A DNA stretch of 64,000 bases, taken from contig NZ_JARACO010000013.1 in the NCBI RefSeq assembly GCF_028765575.1, positions 41,075 through 105,074 on the forward strand, in the 5' to 3' direction. Shown one piece after another: positions 21,136 through 30,964 of this stretch (position 1 is the stretch's first letter; each line of letters opens with the position of its first letter). The notes under the pieces were generated by a model, which saw nothing but the letters and a program-made list of their open reading frames with translations, ran no database searches and was not told the origin of the DNA. Position numbers and translations under genes: made by a program. The DNA comes from Aliivibrio sp. S3MY1. Lineage in GTDB: Bacteria; Pseudomonadota; Gammaproteobacteria; Enterobacterales; Vibrionaceae.

Positions 21136-21879
21136 TTGATTAAGCCAGCACTGCTTGATAAAAAGATTGAAAGGCCGCATTCATGGTCAGACATTCCTCA
21201 CGGTGAGTGGATCGGTGAGCTAATTCAGTCTCGTCTTGATGAATGGAGCCCTAAACTGTTTGGTTACCACATGCTTAAAATTGGTGGGTTAAGTGCTGAG
21301 CTTGATAGTCGCTTTTGTAATATTAAACACCAAGTAAACCTAGATAACAAAAATTCATTAAAGAATATTAGCTCTGAGCTTCCTCAATTGCCTTTTTTAG
21401 AAAAAAGTATTGATGCGTGTGTGCTTGCTCATCAGCTTGATTATTCCTCTGATCCACACCAGTTATTAAGGGAAGTCGATCGAGTTTTAATTAATGATGG
21501 CTATATTATTTTAACGGGCTTTAATCCTATGAGTGCCATAGGAATTGCGAGCTTATTCCCTTGGCGGAAAAATAATTTGCCATGGAGTGGGCGTATGTTT
21601 ACTCCTCACCGAATTAAAGATTGGCTTAGCGTATTAAATTTTGAGGTGGTATACAGTGACTGCTTTGCTTTAGCGCCTTTAACTCGCTATCGCACAATGT
21701 GGACATGGTTTGAAAATTTAGGTGGGGATTCCGTTAAACCGATCAGTGGTATCTATTTTATTGTTGCCAGAAAGCGCACTTATCCATTGCGCCCAATTAA
21801 ATCGCCTTGGAAAAAGAAGCCGAAATTGGCTCCTATTTCAGTCGCTCAAACACGTCAGGGTAAGATTAAATCAAATTAA
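21136..21879 (+). CDS. yafS: SAM-dependent methyltransferase, YafS-like
   Basis: A 247-residue protein of the class I methyltransferase type. It sits between gloB and rnhA exactly as yafS does in E. coli, and its substrate is unknown. The readable landmarks are the motif IV-like block [40 protein letters not shown] (post-motif III), and a C-terminal [10 protein letters not shown]. The usual GxGxG motif I is weak ([15 protein letters not shown]). The start is a TTG about seven bases after AGGTAA. It is divergent from gloB and convergent with rnhA, ending within a few bases of it. Confidence 0.8.
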   Translation: MIKPALLDKKIERPHSWSDIPHGEWIGELIQSRLDEWSPKLFGYHMLKIGGLSAELDSRFCNIKHQVNLDNKNSLKNISSELPQLPFLEKSIDACVLAHQLDYSSDPHQLLREVDRVLINDGYIILTGFNPMSAIGIASLFPWRKNNLPWSGRMFTPHRIKDWLSVLNFEVVYSDCFALAPLTRYRTMWTWFENLGGDSVKPISGIYFIVARKRTYPLRPIKSPWKKKPKLAPISVAQTRQGKIKSN

Positions 21880-22334
21880 CCAGGATAACCCGTATCATCT
21901 TGAGTCGGGTTTTCAGCCGCTGTTCTTGCTAGGTCATCACACATTTCATTTTCACGATGTCCGGCATGGCCTTTAACCCAGCGCCAGTCAATCGTGTGTC
22001 GTTCTGCTTCTGTGTCTAATTGCTTCCAAAGATCAGCATTTACTACTGGTTTTTTATCCGCTTTTATCCAACCGCGTTTTTTCCAACCATGGATCCATTG
22101 AGTGATCCCTTGGCGAACGTATTGGCTGTCTGTCGTTAATACCACAGAGCATGGCTCTTTTAAATTACGTAGAGCAATTACGGCTGCTAACATTTCCATG
22201 CGATTATTGGTCGTTTGATTAAACCCTTTGGCAAAGGTTTTTTCTGTGCCTTTATAGCGCATCACAATACCGTAACCACCAGGACCTGGATTGCCTAAAC
22301 AAGAACCATCTGTGAAAATTTCAACCTGCTTCAT
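21876..22334 (-). CDS. rnhA: Ribonuclease HI
   Basis: Degrades RNA in RNA-DNA hybrids, limiting R-loops and removing primers. The 152-residue protein shows the full DEDD catalytic set in order: [16 protein letters not shown] (Asp), [12 protein letters not shown] (Glu), [10 protein letters not shown] (Asp), and the late Asp in [12 protein letters not shown]. The WVKGHAGH motif is present. The ATG at 22334 gives the family N-terminus [11 protein letters not shown] second in-frame ATG five codons upstream is possible. It is divergent from dnaQ with 52 bases between start codons, so the two promoters overlap. Confidence 0.96.
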   Translation of the reverse strand: MKQVEIFTDGSCLGNPGPGGYGIVMRYKGTEKTFAKGFNQTTNNRMEMLAAVIALRNLKEPCSVVLTTDSQYVRQGITQWIHGWKKRGWIKADKKPVVNADLWKQLDTEAERHTIDWRWVKGHAGHRENEMCDDLARTAAENPTQDDTGYPG

Positions 22335-22386
22335 TATCTCTGTTATCATTAGAAGAATTTAGAAATAGTCTGACACAAATGAGCCT

Positions 22387-23115
22387 ATGAATACTAGCGA
22401 CAATTCCCCGAATCGAATTATTGTTCTCGATACAGAAACCACCGGTATGAACTTTACTGGTGGCCCAGTTTATGAAGGTCACCGTATTGTTGAAATTGGT
22501 GCGGTCGAGATCATCAACCGAAAGTTAACTGGTAATCACTTCCATGTATATATCAAGCCTGATCGATTAATTGATCTTGAAGCGATTGATGTTCATGGTA
22601 TTACCGATGAATTTTTGTATGACAAACCTGAATATAAAGACGTTCATGATGAGTTTTTAGCGTTCATCAAAGGGGCAGAGTTAGTCGCTCATAACGCGCC
22701 CTTCGATGTTGGCTTTATGGATTATGAGTTCAGTAAATTAAACAAACTGATAGGTACGACTGATCAGTATTGTAAAATTACCGATACCTTGGCCATGGCG
22801 AAGAAAATCTTCCCTGGTAAGCGTAATAATCTGGATATTCTTTGTGACCGCTATGGAATAGACAATTCACACCGAACACTTCACGGCGCTTTACTCGATG
22901 CAGAGATTTTGGCTGATGTTTATCTGCTAATGACCGGTGGGCAAACCAGTTTGAGTTTTAATGCAGAAAACCAATCAGATTCTTCTGAAGAAAGTATTAA
23001 AAGATTGAATTCAGGAAGAAAAGGATTAAAGGTTTTACGTGCAACGGCCGATGAAATAGAAGCGCATGAAAAGCGTTTGGATATAGTTGGTGATGCCTGT
23101 TTGTGGCGTAGTTAG
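22387..23115 (+). CDS. dnaQ: DNA polymerase III epsilon subunit (3'-5' exonuclease)
   Basis: Proofreading exonuclease of the replicative polymerase, bound to DnaE and HolE. The 242-residue protein has the DEDDh exonuclease motifs: ExoI IVLDTETTGMNF near residues 13-24, ExoII VAHNAPFDVGFMDYEF, and ExoIII with HRTLHGALLDAEILADVY. The C-terminal tail (about residues 185-242) carries the alpha-binding region (GRKGLKVLRATADE). It is divergent from rnhA, the standard enterobacterial and vibrio arrangement. A TIGR03503-type gene follows nine bases later. Confidence 0.96.
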   Translation: MNTSDNSPNRIIVLDTETTGMNFTGGPVYEGHRIVEIGAVEIINRKLTGNHFHVYIKPDRLIDLEAIDVHGITDEFLYDKPEYKDVHDEFLAFIKGAELVAHNAPFDVGFMDYEFSKLNKLIGTTDQYCKITDTLAMAKKIFPGKRNNLDILCDRYGIDNSHRTLHGALLDAEILADVYLLMTGGQTSLSFNAENQSDSSEESIKRLNSGRKGLKVLRATADEIEAHEKRLDIVGDACLWRS

Positions 23116-23124
23116 GAGTGTAAT

Positions 23125-24387
23125 ATGTGGCGGTTATTGATGATAGTGCTGTTTGTCCCAATGGTTTCTTGGGCAAAGAGTTCTGAAATGTCGTGGTTGG
23201 ATAACCGTTTTCGAGTTGATCCAACCATAAAACAAGTCTCTTTTTTAGTGTATAGAGAGAAAGCATCTCAAGCAGTAACACTCGTTCGTCCGGATGGTGC
23301 TAAGTATTATGCGTGGGAGCACCCTGAATATGTTGCTTGGTATGAAGAAAGTGGTATGGACATCATTTCCATTGAAAACCCAATGCCCGGTCCATGGCAA
23401 GCGATAGGTAAGATCACACCAGATAATAAAATAAAAATATTATCTAATTTGACCCTTAATGTAGATACGCTACCGAAAAAACTTTACCAATCTGAAAGTT
23501 TAAAGTTTACCGCTCGATTATTACAAGATGGCAAGCCATTAGTATTACGAGACTTTTTAAACCGAATAAAATTGAATGTGACGTTTACACCTTATCTTGC
23601 AAATGAAAAAGAGTTAGTGAAAGAGGCACGCCCTTTAGCTGAGGTTCTAGGGACTTTTGAAGATGATGGTCAAGATCTTGATGAAGTTGCTGCAGATGGT
23701 GTATTTACTGTTAATCTACCAATAAACATTAAACCGGGTAAATACAGGGTTCGAATTCAATCTCGCAATGGCGTTTTTCTTAGAACTGTAGAGCAAGATG
23801 TATTAGTTTATCCAACCCCTATTCGTGCCAGTTTTACTCAGGCTCGTAATGAAAGTCGCAGCCATTCGATGACTATTGATACTGAAGGCGGATTAATTAA
23901 AGCGGGCTCACTCGCCGCTCATATTGAACAAATTGATCCAAATAAAGCAGTAACAGTGACTCAATCTCAAGCAGAGAAAGAAGAGAGTAAACTTTATTTT
24001 GATTTACCTAATAGCTATTTACCAGGTAAAAATACGTGGTCTGGCTGGGTATATACAACGGACTTAGCGACAAATCGTCCGCTTCAGTTTTACCTTGGAA
24101 AGCATAACTATGGTGTTACTGAACCGATTGATTTAAAAGCGGCCTATGAAGCAAGAATTAAAGAAGAAGCGGCGCAACGTAAAATTGAAGAGCAGAAAAA
24201 ATTAGAAATCGAGCGAGCTGAGGCGCGTAAATGGGTTTGGATTTATGTCGTCGTTGGAAATGTGTTCATTATTCTTCTTATTTTTGCAGGGATCTTTGGA
24301 TGGAAAAAAGTAAAAGCGATTAAAGCGCAAAAAGCAGCGTCGCCTAAATCTGAAAAATTGTCGATGCCTCCTCCTCCGAAAGTGTAA
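23125..24387 (+). CDS. TIGR03503-type membrane-anchored protein
   Basis: A 420-residue protein of unknown function that I place in the conserved gamma-proteobacterial family TIGR03503 on overall appearance. It has a signal peptide (MWRLLMIVLFVPMVSWAKSS). A large periplasmic part contains a beta-rich segment, EDDGQDLDEVAADGVFTVNL followed by KPGKYRVRI, resembling an Ig-like or calcium-binding-type fold. A single membrane helix near residues 371-392 (WIYVVVGNVFIILLIFAGIF) and a short cytoplasmic tail ending PPPPKV follow. A charged helix precedes the membrane segment. It starts nine bases after dnaQ and is probably co-transcribed; a terminator follows. Confidence 0.7.
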   Translation: MWRLLMIVLFVPMVSWAKSSEMSWLDNRFRVDPTIKQVSFLVYREKASQAVTLVRPDGAKYYAWEHPEYVAWYEESGMDIISIENPMPGPWQAIGKITPDNKIKILSNLTLNVDTLPKKLYQSESLKFTARLLQDGKPLVLRDFLNRIKLNVTFTPYLANEKELVKEARPLAEVLGTFEDDGQDLDEVAADGVFTVNLPINIKPGKYRVRIQSRNGVFLRTVEQDVLVYPTPIRASFTQARNESRSHSMTIDTEGGLIKAGSLAAHIEQIDPNKAVTVTQSQAEKEESKLYFDLPNSYLPGKNTWSGWVYTTDLATNRPLQFYLGKHNYGVTEPIDLKAAYEARIKEEAAQRKIEEQKKLEIERAEARKWVWIYVVVGNVFIILLIFAGIFGWKKVKAIKAQKAASPKSEKLSMPPPPKV

Positions 24388-24417
24388 AGGTAAATATTTA
24401 GAGTAAATAAAATGAAT

Positions 24418-24442
24418 AAAAATCGCTTAATTGCGATTTTTT
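24418..24442 (+). terminator. Intrinsic terminator after the TIGR03503-type gene
   Basis: AAAATCGC and GCGATTTT pair perfectly around loop TTAATT and are followed by more T, ending the dnaQ transcription unit. Confidence 0.75.
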
Positions 24443-24546
24443 ATTATTAAATCTTTATTTTATTACATTTATTTCTGGTTTATCATTTGCTTTTTTATAA
24501 AGTTTGCACCGAGGCTGCTTATTAAATATACTCCTATCAACTGTTA

Positions 24547-24741
24547 ATGAGGGTGGATGTTTTGGATAAACAAAAATTAATACTAGAAGCTGCTTTTAGC
24601 GAAATGCTCACAAAAAATAAAGGCATGAAAATAAGCTCTTTACTCAGTTGTGGCTCATTAGGAATGAACAACAACAGTATTGATTATTTATCCATTGAAG
24701 AAATTATTTATTTAAAGTTAATAGTAAACCTACATAAATAA
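24547..24741 (+). CDS. Small protein of unknown function, about 60-64 residues
   Basis: I do not recognise this ORF. It encodes 64 residues from the ATG at 24547, or 59 from a TTG at 24562 that is better placed after GAGGGTGG. The protein is charged and helical in appearance (DKQKLILEAAFSEMLTK, then SIEEIIYLKLIVNLHK). It has one cysteine and no signal peptide or membrane segment. It has its own gap upstream and a bidirectional terminator downstream shared with fadE, so it could be a free-standing small gene. Without a search it could also be a chance ORF in AT-rich DNA. Confidence 0.45.
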   Translation: MRVDVLDKQKLILEAAFSEMLTKNKGMKISSLLSCGSLGMNNNSIDYLSIEEIIYLKLIVNLHK

Positions 24742-24762
24742 CCCTCTTAATTATCTCAATTA

Positions 24763-24793
24763 AAAAGGCCAGAGTATTTTACTCTGGCCTTTT
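24763..24793. terminator. Bidirectional terminator between the small ORF and fadE
   Basis: A perfect 13-bp stem (AAAAGGCCAGAGT / ACTCTGGCCTTTT) surrounds loop ATTTT. A and T runs on each side allow it to serve both converging genes. Confidence 0.85.
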
Positions 24794-24813
24794 GCTATCT
24801 ATTTCTGGCTATA

Positions 24814-27261
24814 TTAAGCTATTTTACTCTGCTCAAAATCATTAGTTTGCGGTTTTACGATAAGCTCACTTGGATCAAAGTCCTCAACACTGATGGTCGC
24901 TAAGCGGCTCTTCTCTGCTTTGCGAAGCAACAGTGCTTCTTTATCAGAGATGATATTTAGCGCTAATCCCACTTTAGCGACGCGATCTAATTGCATGAAC
25001 GGTAAGCGTTGTTTTGACTCTTTACATACTCGGTCATAAATTGGTTCGGCAGTTAAGATATCAATTAACGCTTCTTCCATTTTTCCTACTGGATTAAATC
25101 GGCTTGCTTCTAAGAATAATCCGCGGCCGATTCGGCTACGTACACCCGATGGCTCTTGGAGAATACGAGCCAGTTTATGGTCAAGTTTATCACTTGGGCG
25201 CTGGCGACGTAGACCTGTTGGTAATAGGATCAAACGCATTGCACCTGCCACAAATCGGTTTGGGAAGTTTGCTAGTAACCCATCAATCGCTTGCTCTGCT
25301 TGGTGCAGTGAATCTTGAACACTCCAGTGAACTAATGCTAAATCTTCTTTCTGGCGACCTTCGTCATCAAAACGTTTTAGAACCGATGTCGTTAAGTAAA
25401 GTTGACTTAAAATATCACCAAGACGAGCTGACATACGTTCGCGACGTTTTAAGCTACCACCTAGAACTGCCATTGAAATATCTGATAATAATGCAAGGTT
25501 TGTACTGTAGCGGTTTACTTGTTGGTAATAACGTTTTGTTTCATCACTAAATGGTGTTTTAGAACCACGGCCATCGGTAAAACCGAACCATAGTGAGCGT
25601 ACAAAGTTACTAATACCAAAACCAATGTGACCAAAGATTGCAGCATCAAATTTTTCAAGAGACGCTTGTTTATCTTCTAAGTAAGCGGCATCCATCTCTT
25701 CAAGAACATAAGGATGACAACGGATAGCCCCTTGACCATAAATGATCATTGAGCGAGTCAGTATGTTTGCCCCTTCTACGGTAATCGCAATTGGTGAGCC
25801 TTGGTAACTACGCGCTAAGAAGTTTGAGCTACCTAAACAGATCCCTTTACCGCCAGCGATGTCCATGCCATCAATAGCAATACGTTGTGCTCGGTGAGTA
25901 CAGTGGTATTTAACAATCGCAGAGATAACTGATGGTTTTTCACCTTGAACGATACCAGCAACAGTAAGTGCACTTGCAGCATCCATCATGTAAGCATTAC
26001 CTGCCATACGTGCTAATGGCTCTTCAATCCCTTCCATTTTACCAATTGGAAGTTTGAATTGGCGGCGGATTCGAGCATAAGCACCTGTTGCAAGCGCGGC
26101 CATTTTAGCCCCACCAGTGGCATTTGATGGTAGAGTGATACCACGACCAACAGATAGGCATTCAACCAACATACGCCAGCCGTGCCCCGCCATTTCTTGT
26201 CCACCAATGATGTAGTCTAATGGAACAAAAAGATCGTCACCTTGTGTTGGGCCATTTTGGAATGGCACATTTAATGGGAAATGACGACGGCCAATGTTAA
26301 CGCCTTCTAAATCAGTAGGGATAAGGGCACAAGTAATGCCGAGGTTTTTCTTATCACCTAATAAGCCATCAGGATCTTGTAATTTAAATGCCAAACCTAA
26401 AACGGTAGCGACAGGGGCTAGGGTAATGTAACGCTTATTCCAAGTCAGGCGCATACCGATAACTTCTTTTCCTTGCCACATTCCCTTAGTTACGATGCCA
26501 AAATCAGGAATTGATCCCGCATCAGAACCCGCTTCTGGGCTTGTTAACGCAAAACATGGGATCTCTTTACCTTCAGCTAGACGAGGTAAGTAGTAGTCCT
26601 TTTGAGCTTCTGTACCATAATGTTGCAGTAACTCACCAGGACCTAATGAGTTAGGCACTCCAACAGTAATAGAAAGAACACCAGATACACTAGTTAGTTT
26701 TTGTAGAACAGAAGATTGTGCATACGCTGAAAACTCTAAACCGCCGTATTTTTTCTTAATGATCATGGCGAAGAACTTATGGTCTTTCAAATACTGCCAA
26801 ACTTCAGGGGGTAGGTCGGCAAGCTCATGCGTTACTTCATAATCATTTACCATGCGACACACTTCAGCTACTGGACCATCCATAAAGGCTTGTTCTTCAG
26901 CGGATAACGTATTTTTGGGAATGTTATGTAGAAACTTCCAATCTGGATTACCTTTAAATAACTCCGCTTCCCACCATACTGTACCGGCTTCAATCGCGTC
27001 TTTTTCAGTTTGCGACATTTCAGGCATTACGCCTTTAAACATAGCGAGTGCTTTATTACTGAAAATAGATCGTCGAATTGAAGGGGTGTTCAATGGTGCT
27101 GCAATGACTAAGAAGACCCCCCAAGTAGCAAAGCCTGCATAACCCAATCCTGAACTAACCGCTAGAATACTTGCGATGACCAATGTAGCGGTTCGCAGGG
27201 ATTGTCTATGATAACTTAATGCAGCAAGTGCAATGAATGTCGCTAAAAATGTCAGGGCCAT
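24814..27261 (-). CDS. fadE: Acyl-CoA dehydrogenase FadE
   Basis: First step of fatty-acid beta-oxidation: oxidises acyl-CoA to trans-2-enoyl-CoA with FAD. The 815-residue length matches the large FadE class. Two N-terminal hydrophobic segments ([18 protein letters not shown] and [20 protein letters not shown]) suggest membrane association. The dehydrogenase core includes [20 protein letters not shown] and a C-terminal domain special to FadE. The ATG at 27261 is chosen because AAGGAGAATCAC precedes it directly. A FadR-like operator lies about 90 bases upstream, consistent with repression when fatty acids are absent. Confidence 0.96.
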   Translation of the reverse strand: MALTFLATFIALAALSYHRQSLRTATLVIASILAVSSGLGYAGFATWGVFLVIAAPLNTPSIRRSIFSNKALAMFKGVMPEMSQTEKDAIEAGTVWWEAELFKGNPDWKFLHNIPKNTLSAEEQAFMDGPVAEVCRMVNDYEVTHELADLPPEVWQYLKDHKFFAMIIKKKYGGLEFSAYAQSSVLQKLTSVSGVLSITVGVPNSLGPGELLQHYGTEAQKDYYLPRLAEGKEIPCFALTSPEAGSDAGSIPDFGIVTKGMWQGKEVIGMRLTWNKRYITLAPVATVLGLAFKLQDPDGLLGDKKNLGITCALIPTDLEGVNIGRRHFPLNVPFQNGPTQGDDLFVPLDYIIGGQEMAGHGWRMLVECLSVGRGITLPSNATGGAKMAALATGAYARIRRQFKLPIGKMEGIEEPLARMAGNAYMMDAASALTVAGIVQGEKPSVISAIVKYHCTHRAQRIAIDGMDIAGGKGICLGSSNFLARSYQGSPIAITVEGANILTRSMIIYGQGAIRCHPYVLEEMDAAYLEDKQASLEKFDAAIFGHIGFGISNFVRSLWFGFTDGRGSKTPFSDETKRYYQQVNRYSTNLALLSDISMAVLGGSLKRRERMSARLGDILSQLYLTTSVLKRFDDEGRQKEDLALVHWSVQDSLHQAEQAIDGLLANFPNRFVAGAMRLILLPTGLRRQRPSDKLDHKLARILQEPSGVRSRIGRGLFLEASRFNPVGKMEEALIDILTAEPIYDRVCKESKQRLPFMQLDRVAKVGLALNIISDKEALLLRKAEKSRLATISVEDFDPSELIVKPQTNDFEQSKIA

Positions 27262-27613
27262 GTGATTCTCCTTTTCCGGCGCTGCTCTGTTTGTAGGAAC
27301 AGAGGTGATTACGATACTCGGTCGTAATGTTATTTTTGAGTTCAACTTAACAACAGGTCTAACCAGTTATGTTAAGTGTAGATCCAATGTTAATGAAAAG
27401 TAAATAACCTCAATACTTAAAAAGTGATCTGGCTTGAGTAATTAATAAACAATATTTGTTTTTGAGTGCGCGATATCTAATTTAATCAGGGATGAATTGC
27501 AGAATTTATGCGCTAGAAAGAAGAAATATAAGGTGAATCTCTTTTAAAGATTTAGCTGGGTAGGTACACTGAGATTAACCCCAGTTAGGGAAAATAATAA
27601 AAGAGAGTATCCT
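27262..27613. other. Divergent intergenic region between fadE and gmhA
   Basis: About 350 bases hold the promoters of two divergent genes. The only clear element I see is a FadR-like palindrome near the fadE side. The rest is AT-rich with no ORF having a credible ribosome-binding site. An RBS-like AGAGAG precedes gmhA. Confidence 0.6.
27352..27368. promoter_or_regulatory. FadR-like operator upstream of fadE
   Basis: AACAGGTCTAACCAGTT matches an idealised FadR palindrome (AACTGGTCNGACCAGTT) at about 15 of 17 positions by eye. It lies 91 bases upstream of the fadE start on the divergent side, where repression by acyl-CoA-responsive FadR is expected. Binding is inferred. Confidence 0.65.
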
Positions 27614-28195
27614 ATGTCTTATCAAGATCTGATCCGTTCTGAATTAACAGAAGCCGCTCAAGTACTGAATGACTTTTTAGCTGACGATAAAAACCTTGCT
27701 CAAATTGAGTTAGCGGCTAAAACGATTGCAGATTCATTTAAACAAGGCGGTAAAGTATTGTCTTGTGGTAACGGTGGATCTCACTGTGATGCGATGCATT
27801 TTGCTGAAGAGCTAACAGGTCGTTACCGTGAAAACCGTCCAGGTTACCCAGGTATTGCTATTTCTGATCCTAGCCACTTATCTTGTGTTAGTAATGATTT
27901 TGGTTATGAGCATGTTTTTTCTCGTTACACTCAAGCTGTTGGCTCTAAAGGAGATGTATTATTTGGTTTATCGACTTCAGGTAATTCAGGCAATATCTTA
28001 AATGCTATTGAAGCGGCAAAAGAGAAAGGCATGAAAACCATCGCTCTAACGGGCAAAGATGGTGGAAAAATGGCAGGTCTTGCAGATGTCGAGATCCGCG
28101 TACCTCATTTTGGATACGCTGATCGTATTCAAGAGATCCACATTAAAATTATCCATATTGTGATTCAATTAATTGAAAAAGAAATGGAAAAATAG
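27614..28195 (+). CDS. gmhA: Phosphoheptose isomerase GmhA
   Basis: Converts sedoheptulose 7-phosphate to D-glycero-D-manno-heptose 7-phosphate, the first step to the heptose of the LPS inner core. The 193-residue SIS-domain protein has [20 protein letters not shown] near residues 50-69, including the catalytic Glu and zinc-site residues. [13 protein letters not shown] is the phosphate-binding loop, and the C-terminal catalytic His lies in [12 protein letters not shown]. The fadE-gmhA-yafJ order is that of E. coli. A long hairpin separates it from yafJ. Confidence 0.96.
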   Translation: MSYQDLIRSELTEAAQVLNDFLADDKNLAQIELAAKTIADSFKQGGKVLSCGNGGSHCDAMHFAEELTGRYRENRPGYPGIAISDPSHLSCVSNDFGYEHVFSRYTQAVGSKGDVLFGLSTSGNSGNILNAIEAAKEKGMKTIALTGKDGGKMAGLADVEIRVPHFGYADRIQEIHIKIIHIVIQLIEKEMEK

Positions 28196-28203
28196 CTCAT
28201 CTG

Positions 28204-28242
28204 AAACGGTTCACAATGATTTCTAGTCATTGTGAACCGTTT
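28204..28242 (+). repeat. Perfect 16-bp inverted repeat between gmhA and yafJ
   Basis: Arms of 16 bases (starting AAACGGTTCACAATGA) pair without mismatch around the loop TTTCTAG. The repeat is followed by GATTGCG, so there is no T-run and it is not a standard terminator. It ends about 27 bases before the yafJ start. It could be an mRNA stability or processing hairpin, or an operator. Confidence 0.8.
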
Positions 28243-28269
28243 GATTGCGAATAAAGGAGTCGCGCAAAT

Positions 28270-29097
28270 ATGTGTGAATTGCTCGGAATGAGTGCCAATG
28301 TACCAACCGATATTTGTTTTAGCTTTAAAGGCTTAGTTCAACGTGGTGGCAATACCGGCCCTCATCGTGATGGCTGGGGAATTACTTTTTATGAAGGGAA
28401 AGGATTTCGCACATTTAAAGACCCAAAGCCAAGCTGCCGCTCAAAAATAGCTGAGTTAGTTCAAGATTACCCAATAAAAAGTAAAGCGGTAATAAGTCAT
28501 ATTCGCCAAGCAAATCGTGGGGATGTTAATCTCGAGAATACCCACCCATTTACACGAGAGTTATGGGGAAAGTATTGGACGTTTGCCCATAATGGTCAAT
28601 TAACGGGTTTTAATGAATTATCGACAGGGCGTTTTCGACCAGTTGGAGAAACTGACAGTGAACGTGCTTTTTGTTGGTTGCTGAATCAACTTGAAGATAA
28701 ATATCCTGAACCACCTCAAGATATGATGCTGATGTTCAAATTTGTCTCTGAATGCAGTGATCATCTTCGAAGTTTAGGGGTGTTTAATATGCTCTTGAGT
28801 GACGGTGAGTACCTGATGACTTACTGTTCAAACAACTTACATTGGATTACAAGGCGTGCACCATTTGGTCAAGCGTCATTGATTGATGAAGATGTGACGA
28901 TAGATTTCCATCAAGAAACGACACCGAATGATGTGGTTTCAGTCGTGGTAACTCGCCCATTAACCGATAATGAAGAGTGGCATAAAATGAAAGTCGGCGA
29001 ATATGCGCTGTTTCATTTTGGTGAATTAACTGCGGGTAATCATGATACGGTGCCAGAAATGGCGCCACCGCCATCAGAATGCCCAATTAATGCGTAA
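28270..29097 (+). CDS. yafJ: Class II glutamine amidotransferase YafJ
   Basis: Glutamine-hydrolysing domain protein of unknown acceptor. The 275-residue protein starts MCELLGMSA, so removal of Met exposes the Cys-2 nucleophile of the Ntn-hydrolase fold. Other glutaminase landmarks are GPHRDGWGITFYEG, SHIRQANRGDVNLENTHPF and TFAHNGQLTGF, then GETDSERAFCWLL. No synthase domain is attached, which is normal for YafJ. An AAAGGAG precedes the start. It follows gmhA and converges on purN. Confidence 0.92.
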   Translation: MCELLGMSANVPTDICFSFKGLVQRGGNTGPHRDGWGITFYEGKGFRTFKDPKPSCRSKIAELVQDYPIKSKAVISHIRQANRGDVNLENTHPFTRELWGKYWTFAHNGQLTGFNELSTGRFRPVGETDSERAFCWLLNQLEDKYPEPPQDMMLMFKFVSECSDHLRSLGVFNMLLSDGEYLMTYCSNNLHWITRRAPFGQASLIDEDVTIDFHQETTPNDVVSVVVTRPLTDNEEWHKMKVGEYALFHFGELTAGNHDTVPEMAPPPSECPINA

Positions 29098-29108
29098 ACG
29101 CTATGCAT

Positions 29109-29145
29109 AAAAATACCCATCAATATCATCTTGATGGGCATTTTT
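29109..29145. terminator. Bidirectional terminator between yafJ and purN
   Basis: CCCATCAA and TTGATGGG pair around loop TATCATC. A-rich and T-rich flanks extend the stem, so it can serve both convergent genes. Confidence 0.8.
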
Positions 29146-29146
29146 A

Positions 29147-29785
29147 TTATTCAGTTTCTAATCCTGATAAACCTAAGACATTACCATCAAGTATCGCTTT
29201 ACCATCCTGCATGATTAATCGCTCTTCAATTAACCAATTGGCAACCATCGGGTAGATAAGGTGCTCTTGAGCTTGCACGCGAGATGCGACTTCATCTGCG
29301 GTGTCATTATCAAAAATAGGTACTTTTGCTTGAAGTATAACCGGACCACCATCTAATTCTGGGGTGACAAAATGAACACTTGTGCCATGCTCTTTATCTC
29401 CAGCATCAATCGCACGTTGGTGCGTATGTAATCCTGTGTACTTTGGTAAAAGAGAAGGGTGGATATTTAGCATTTTACCTTGATAACGCAAAACAAAGTC
29501 TTCACTTAAAATACGCATGAACCCAGCAAGGATTATCACATCTGGTTTATGGATATCAATGAGTGTCATTAATGCTTCATCATACTGTTCACGACTTTCA
29601 TAACCAACAGCACTTAGACAATGGGCATTAATCCCTGCATTTAATGCTCGCTGTAATCCATAAGCGTCACTTTTATTTGAAATGACCGCAGCAATACGGG
29701 CATTTGGAATGTTATTACCACAAGCATCAATAAACGCTTGCAGATTACTGCCACTTCCTGAGACTAATACAACAATATTCTTCAT
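29147..29785 (-). CDS. purN: Phosphoribosylglycinamide formyltransferase
   Basis: Uses 10-formyltetrahydrofolate to formylate GAR in the third step of purine synthesis. The 212-residue product begins MKNIVVLVSGSGSNLQAFID (phosphate-binding loop). Further conserved blocks are ILAGFMRIL, NIHPSLLPKYTGLHTHQRA with the catalytic Asn/His, and VHFVTPELDGGPVI with the catalytic Asp. ATG at 29785 is chosen by family length; upstream in-frame codons would add 17 unconserved residues. It lies downstream of purM, but a terminator-like hairpin separates the two. Confidence 0.95.
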   Translation of the reverse strand: MKNIVVLVSGSGSNLQAFIDACGNNIPNARIAAVISNKSDAYGLQRALNAGINAHCLSAVGYESREQYDEALMTLIDIHKPDVIILAGFMRILSEDFVLRYQGKMLNIHPSLLPKYTGLHTHQRAIDAGDKEHGTSVHFVTPELDGGPVILQAKVPIFDNDTADEVASRVQAQEHLIYPMVANWLIEERLIMQDGKAILDGNVLGLSGLETE

Positions 29786-29847
29786 TATAATGATCTTATT
29801 TTGTTTAATACTAAGTAATGATAACCATTCGAGCACAAATGACAGAT

Positions 29848-29880
29848 ATAAAAAAGGTGATCGAATAATTGATCACCTTT
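29848..29880 (-). terminator. Terminator or attenuator between purM and purN
   Basis: AAAGGTGATC and GATCACCTTT pair perfectly over 10 bases around loop GAATAATT. Read on the minus strand, the hairpin is followed by a T-run, so it could end part of the purM transcripts before purN. Confidence 0.7.
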
Positions 29881-29923
29881 CTATTTATGCTTTATGAACT
29901 AGTTCAAAGTTTTTGGCAACCGA

Positions 29924-30964
29924 TTAACGGATCTCTACTTGCTCTTCACCTTGTTCAGCAGCAGCGATTTCACCAATAACCCAAGCGTTTTCACCTTCGG
30001 CATTTAGTAGCGCAACCGCTTGTTCAGCTTGTTCTTTTGGAAGTGCAATAATAAGGCCCACACCACAGTTAAAGGTACGGTACATTTCGTAGGTTTCTAC
30101 ATTGCCTTTTTCTTGTAGCCAGTTAAAAATAGCAGGCCACTCCCAACTCTTCCCATCAACAACGGCTTTTGTGCCTTCAGGAAGCACTCGTGGGATATTT
30201 TCCCAGAAACCACCACCGGTAATATGAGAGATAGCATGAATGTCATGCTCTGCAATCATTTTAAGTGCTGATTTGATGTAGATCTTTGTTGGTTCAATAA
30301 GATGGTCAGCAACGGTTTTTCCGTTTAGCTCTTCGCTAAGGTCCGCGTTTGAAACTTCAAGGATCTTACGAATTAATGAATAACCATTTGAGTGTGGACC
30401 GCTTGAACCTACTGCAATTAGTGCATCACCAGCAGCGACTTTTGTGCCATCAATGATATCTTCTTTTTCAACAACACCAACACAGAAGCCAGCAACGTCG
30501 TAATCTTCGCCTTCGTACATGCCAGGCATCTCAGCAGTTTCACCACCGATTAATGCACAACCTGCTTGAATACAACCTTCACCGATACCGGTGACTACTT
30601 GAGCTGCAACATCAATATCAAGTTTGCCAGTAGCATAGTAGTCAAGGAAGAACAGAGGTTCGCCACCTTGTACAATTAGGTCATTAACACACATTGCCAC
30701 TAAGTCGATACCGATAGTATCGTGCTTATTTAGGTCAAGCGCTAAACGTAACTTAGTACCAACACCGTCAGTACCAGAAACTAAAACAGGGTGTTTATAT
30801 TTAGTTGGAAGTTCACATAACGCACCAAAACCACCAATGCCACCCATTACTTCAGGGCGACGAGTACGTTTTACTACGCCTTTAATTCGATCAACAAGTG
30901 CATTACCAGCATCAATGTCTACACCAGCATCTTTGTAGCTAAGAGAAGTTTTGTTGTCGCTCAC
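29924..30964 (-). CDS. purM: Phosphoribosylaminoimidazole synthetase (AIR synthase)
   Basis: ATP-dependent cyclisation of FGAM to AIR, the fifth step of purine synthesis. The 346-residue protein begins [20 protein letters not shown] and has [47 protein letters not shown] and [13 protein letters not shown], all typical of PurM. The start is GTG, after GAGGACACCTCC. The SD can pair with CCTC just after it (GAGG-ACA-CCTC), which might reduce initiation. A PurR-like operator lies about 65 bases upstream. Confidence 0.96.
   Translation of the reverse strand: MSDNKTSLSYKDAGVDIDAGNALVDRIKGVVKRTRRPEVMGGIGGFGALCELPTKYKHPVLVSGTDGVGTKLRLALDLNKHDTIGIDLVAMCVNDLIVQGGEPLFFLDYYATGKLDIDVAAQVVTGIGEGCIQAGCALIGGETAEMPGMYEGEDYDVAGFCVGVVEKEDIIDGTKVAAGDALIAVGSSGPHSNGYSLIRKILEVSNADLSEELNGKTVADHLIEPTKIYIKSALKMIAEHDIHAISHITGGGFWENIPRVLPEGTKAVVDGKSWEWPAIFNWLQEKGNVETYEMYRTFNCGVGLIIALPKEQAEQAVALLNAEGENAWVIGEIAAAEQGEEQVEIR

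Noticed and set aside
25104..25550. A 148-residue plus-strand ORF inside fadE
   Set aside because: It is a shadow of the strongly supported fadE frame; no motif or SD.
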